In this document: positions 63,135 through 64,000 of the stretch, piece after piece
Numbering within the stretch: the first letter of the stretch is position 1
How the letters are laid out: each line of letters starts with the position of its first letter
Source of the DNA: Paenibacillus campinasensis
Lineage (GTDB): Bacteria > Bacillota > Bacilli > Paenibacillales > Paenibacillaceae
Length of the DNA stretch: 64,000 nucleotides
Direction: 5' to 3'
NCBI RefSeq assembly: GCF_002272015.1
Contig: NZ_NPBY01000013.1
Span: 62,001 to 126,000 of the forward strand
The notes under the pieces: generated by a model
Database searches by the model: none
What the model saw: only the letters and a program-made list of their open reading frames with translations
What the model was told of the DNA's origin: nothing
Position numbers and translations under genes: made by a program

Positions 63135-63596
63135 ATGAATGTGTTGATGGAAGTTTGGCAGTATATTCTCGTATTTCTGATGGGATCGGTGCCGTGGATT
63201 GAAATTGCCGCGGTAATCCCGATAAGCATTGTGGCAGGTCTCAACCCTTTTTTCGTAGCGCTGATGGCGTTTCTCGGAAATCTGTCCACCGTTTACTTGC
63301 TCGTGATTTTCTTTGATAAATTCCAGCAGTGGCGCAGCCGCAGGAAGAACGGCCAGGAGCAGAAATCGAAGCGTCAAACCCGCGCGATCAACATCTGGAA
63401 CAAATATGGACTTCCGGGTCTTTCTTTGCTGGGCCCGCTGTTGATCGGTTCGCATATCGCTGTTTTTATCGGCCTTGTATTCGGGGCCAAAAAACATGTG
63501 ACCTTGCTGTGGATGACAATCAGCCTGGTGATTTGGACGGTGATCATTACGCTTCTGTCGGTGTTCGGCATCGATTTGATCCAATCGATACGGTAA
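63135..63596 (+). CDS. small multidrug export family protein
   Basis: A 153-residue membrane protein. GSVPWIEIAAVIPISIVAGL near the N-terminus, a charged middle loop (FQQWRSRRKNGQEQKSKRQT) and GLPGLSLLGPLLIGSHIAVF are the marks of the Sm_multidrug_ex family (PF06695). It follows the previous gene with TAAATG spacing, so the XRE-membrane-exporter genes form one operon. Function in export is only a family label. Confidence 0.8.
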   Translation: MNVLMEVWQYILVFLMGSVPWIEIAAVIPISIVAGLNPFFVALMAFLGNLSTVYLLVIFFDKFQQWRSRRKNGQEQKSKRQTRAINIWNKYGLPGLSLLGPLLIGSHIAVFIGLVFGAKKHVTLLWMTISLVIWTVIITLLSVFGIDLIQSIR

Positions 63597-63670
63597 TGGC
63601 TTAACCGAAAACGGGTGTGCTGCTCAGCACGAAGATACAAAAGTACGCTTGCTAGCCGCCGCAGATGATA

Positions 63671-63724
63671 GAACAATCCCCCTTCTCCTTCGTATGTTGG
63701 AGTGAGGGGGGATTGCTTGTTCTG
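63671..63724 (+). terminator. terminator after the XRE operon
   Basis: AACAATCCCCC (from 63672) pairs with GGGGGGATTG (to about 63715) with an inner TTCTCC/GGAGTGA stem, between convergent genes. The T-run is interrupted. Confidence 0.6.
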
Positions 63725-63777
63725 TGCAGGATGAAAGCAAAGCTAGAAATCCGGCTTCCTTCCGGTCAGCAGGATGC

Positions 63778-64000
63778 CTATCCCCGAAACGCTTCAATAA
63801 TCACCAGGAGCCAGCCCGCGAGAAAACAGAGGCCGCCAAGCGGCGTAATCGCGCCCAGCTTACGGATGCCGGTCAAGCTGAGTGCATACAAGCTTCCGGA
63901 GAACAGGAGGATGCCGACAAACAGCAACCAGCCTGCGGTCACGATCAGCGAACCGTTGCCGAGCTGGGCCGAAAGCACGCTGAGCAGCAGCAGGCCGAGA
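63778..64000 (-). CDS. DUF423 family membrane protein (partial, N-terminus beyond window)
   Basis: The minus-strand frame stays open to the window edge; 74 C-terminal codons are seen. [40 protein letters not shown] and [20 protein letters not shown] match the end of DUF423 (YwdK-like) small membrane proteins, which have about 120 residues. The GTG at 63978 is not the true start. Convergent with the multidrug-export operon. Confidence 0.85.
   Translation of the reverse strand, partial: LGLLLLSVLSAQLGNGSLIVTAGWLLFVGILLFSGSLYALSLTGIRKLGAITPLGGLCFLAGWLLVIIEAFRG

Overview
The window reads as a low-GC-branch Firmicute of the Paenibacillus type. The evidence is the gene content: LplABC-like sugar ABC operons paired with YesM/YesN two-component pairs, lipobox substrate-binding proteins, cytoplasmic plus exported GH10 xylanases, an S-layer-homology glycosidase, TTG/GTG starts behind strong AGGAGG sites, and Bacillus-type cre, promoter and terminator sequences. 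The genus is inferred from gene content, not from a marker gene. I saw no rRNA, tRNA, CRISPR array or insertion sequence.

Layout. (1) 1-17591 is an arabinoxylan utilisation locus. It holds the end of a DUF5696-type protein, two ABC permeases, a binding lipoprotein, a YesM/YesN sensor pair, a membrane-anchored GH43-CBM6 enzyme, a divergent AraC regulator with a degenerate receiver domain, an exported and a cytoplasmic GH10 xylanase, a cytoplasmic GH43 enzyme, a secreted GH5-ricin enzyme and a cytoplasmic CE1-type esterase. The logic is cutting outside, import of oligosaccharides, then trimming inside. (2) 17662-22732 is a compact ABC / DUF1854 / ABC trio in which both ABC half-transporters carry a four-cysteine zinc ribbon between an N-terminal domain and the membrane domain. 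(3) 22966-23142 is a relic of a GH78 alpha-L-rhamnosidase. (4) 23176-28226 is an envelope-stress module: Asp23, histidine kinase, response regulator and an MMPL exporter matching B. subtilis YdfH/YdfI/YdfJ. It is studded with copies of a GCCC-N4/5-GTAC motif that I recall as the YdfI box. (5) 28460-32281 holds a permease-less binding lipoprotein, an AraC regulator and the GH30 glucuronoxylanase XynC.

(6) 32604-33884 has a VOC protein and an AraC regulator. (7) 40593-34300 (minus strand) is a five-gene OmpR regulator / kinase / ABC ATPase / FtsX permease / DUF4097 lipoprotein operon, likely an envelope or antimicrobial-peptide response. (8) 40859-43167 is a collapsed NRPS/PKS cluster: an acyltransferase that lost its active site by an in-frame deletion, an intact type II thioesterase, a 58-residue stump of a diaminobutyrate-type aminotransferase, a possible condensation-domain scrap, and an intact Sfp-type phosphopantetheinyl transferase. 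(9) 43535-48811 encodes a 1758-residue cell-wall-anchored GH85 endo-beta-N-acetylglucosaminidase. (10) 49075-50830 has a TetR regulator and a serine beta-lactamase-like hydrolase.

(11) 50970-60433 is a second glycan locus. A DUF4832-type exported protein and a LacI regulator run leftwards. An acyltransferase-like protein, a Gfo/Idh/MocA oxidoreductase, two permeases and a binding lipoprotein run rightwards from a promoter region holding three GTTTCGT repeats exactly 11 bp apart. (12) 60813-62269 pairs an Rrf2 regulator with a thioredoxin-reductase-like flavoprotein that lacks a normal NADPH motif. (13) 62475-64000 has an XRE regulator with a membrane protein, a small multidrug export protein and the partial end of a DUF423 gene.

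Start codons were moved from the longest ORF to the start best supported by a Shine-Dalgarno sequence where the two differed; these changes are stated per gene.
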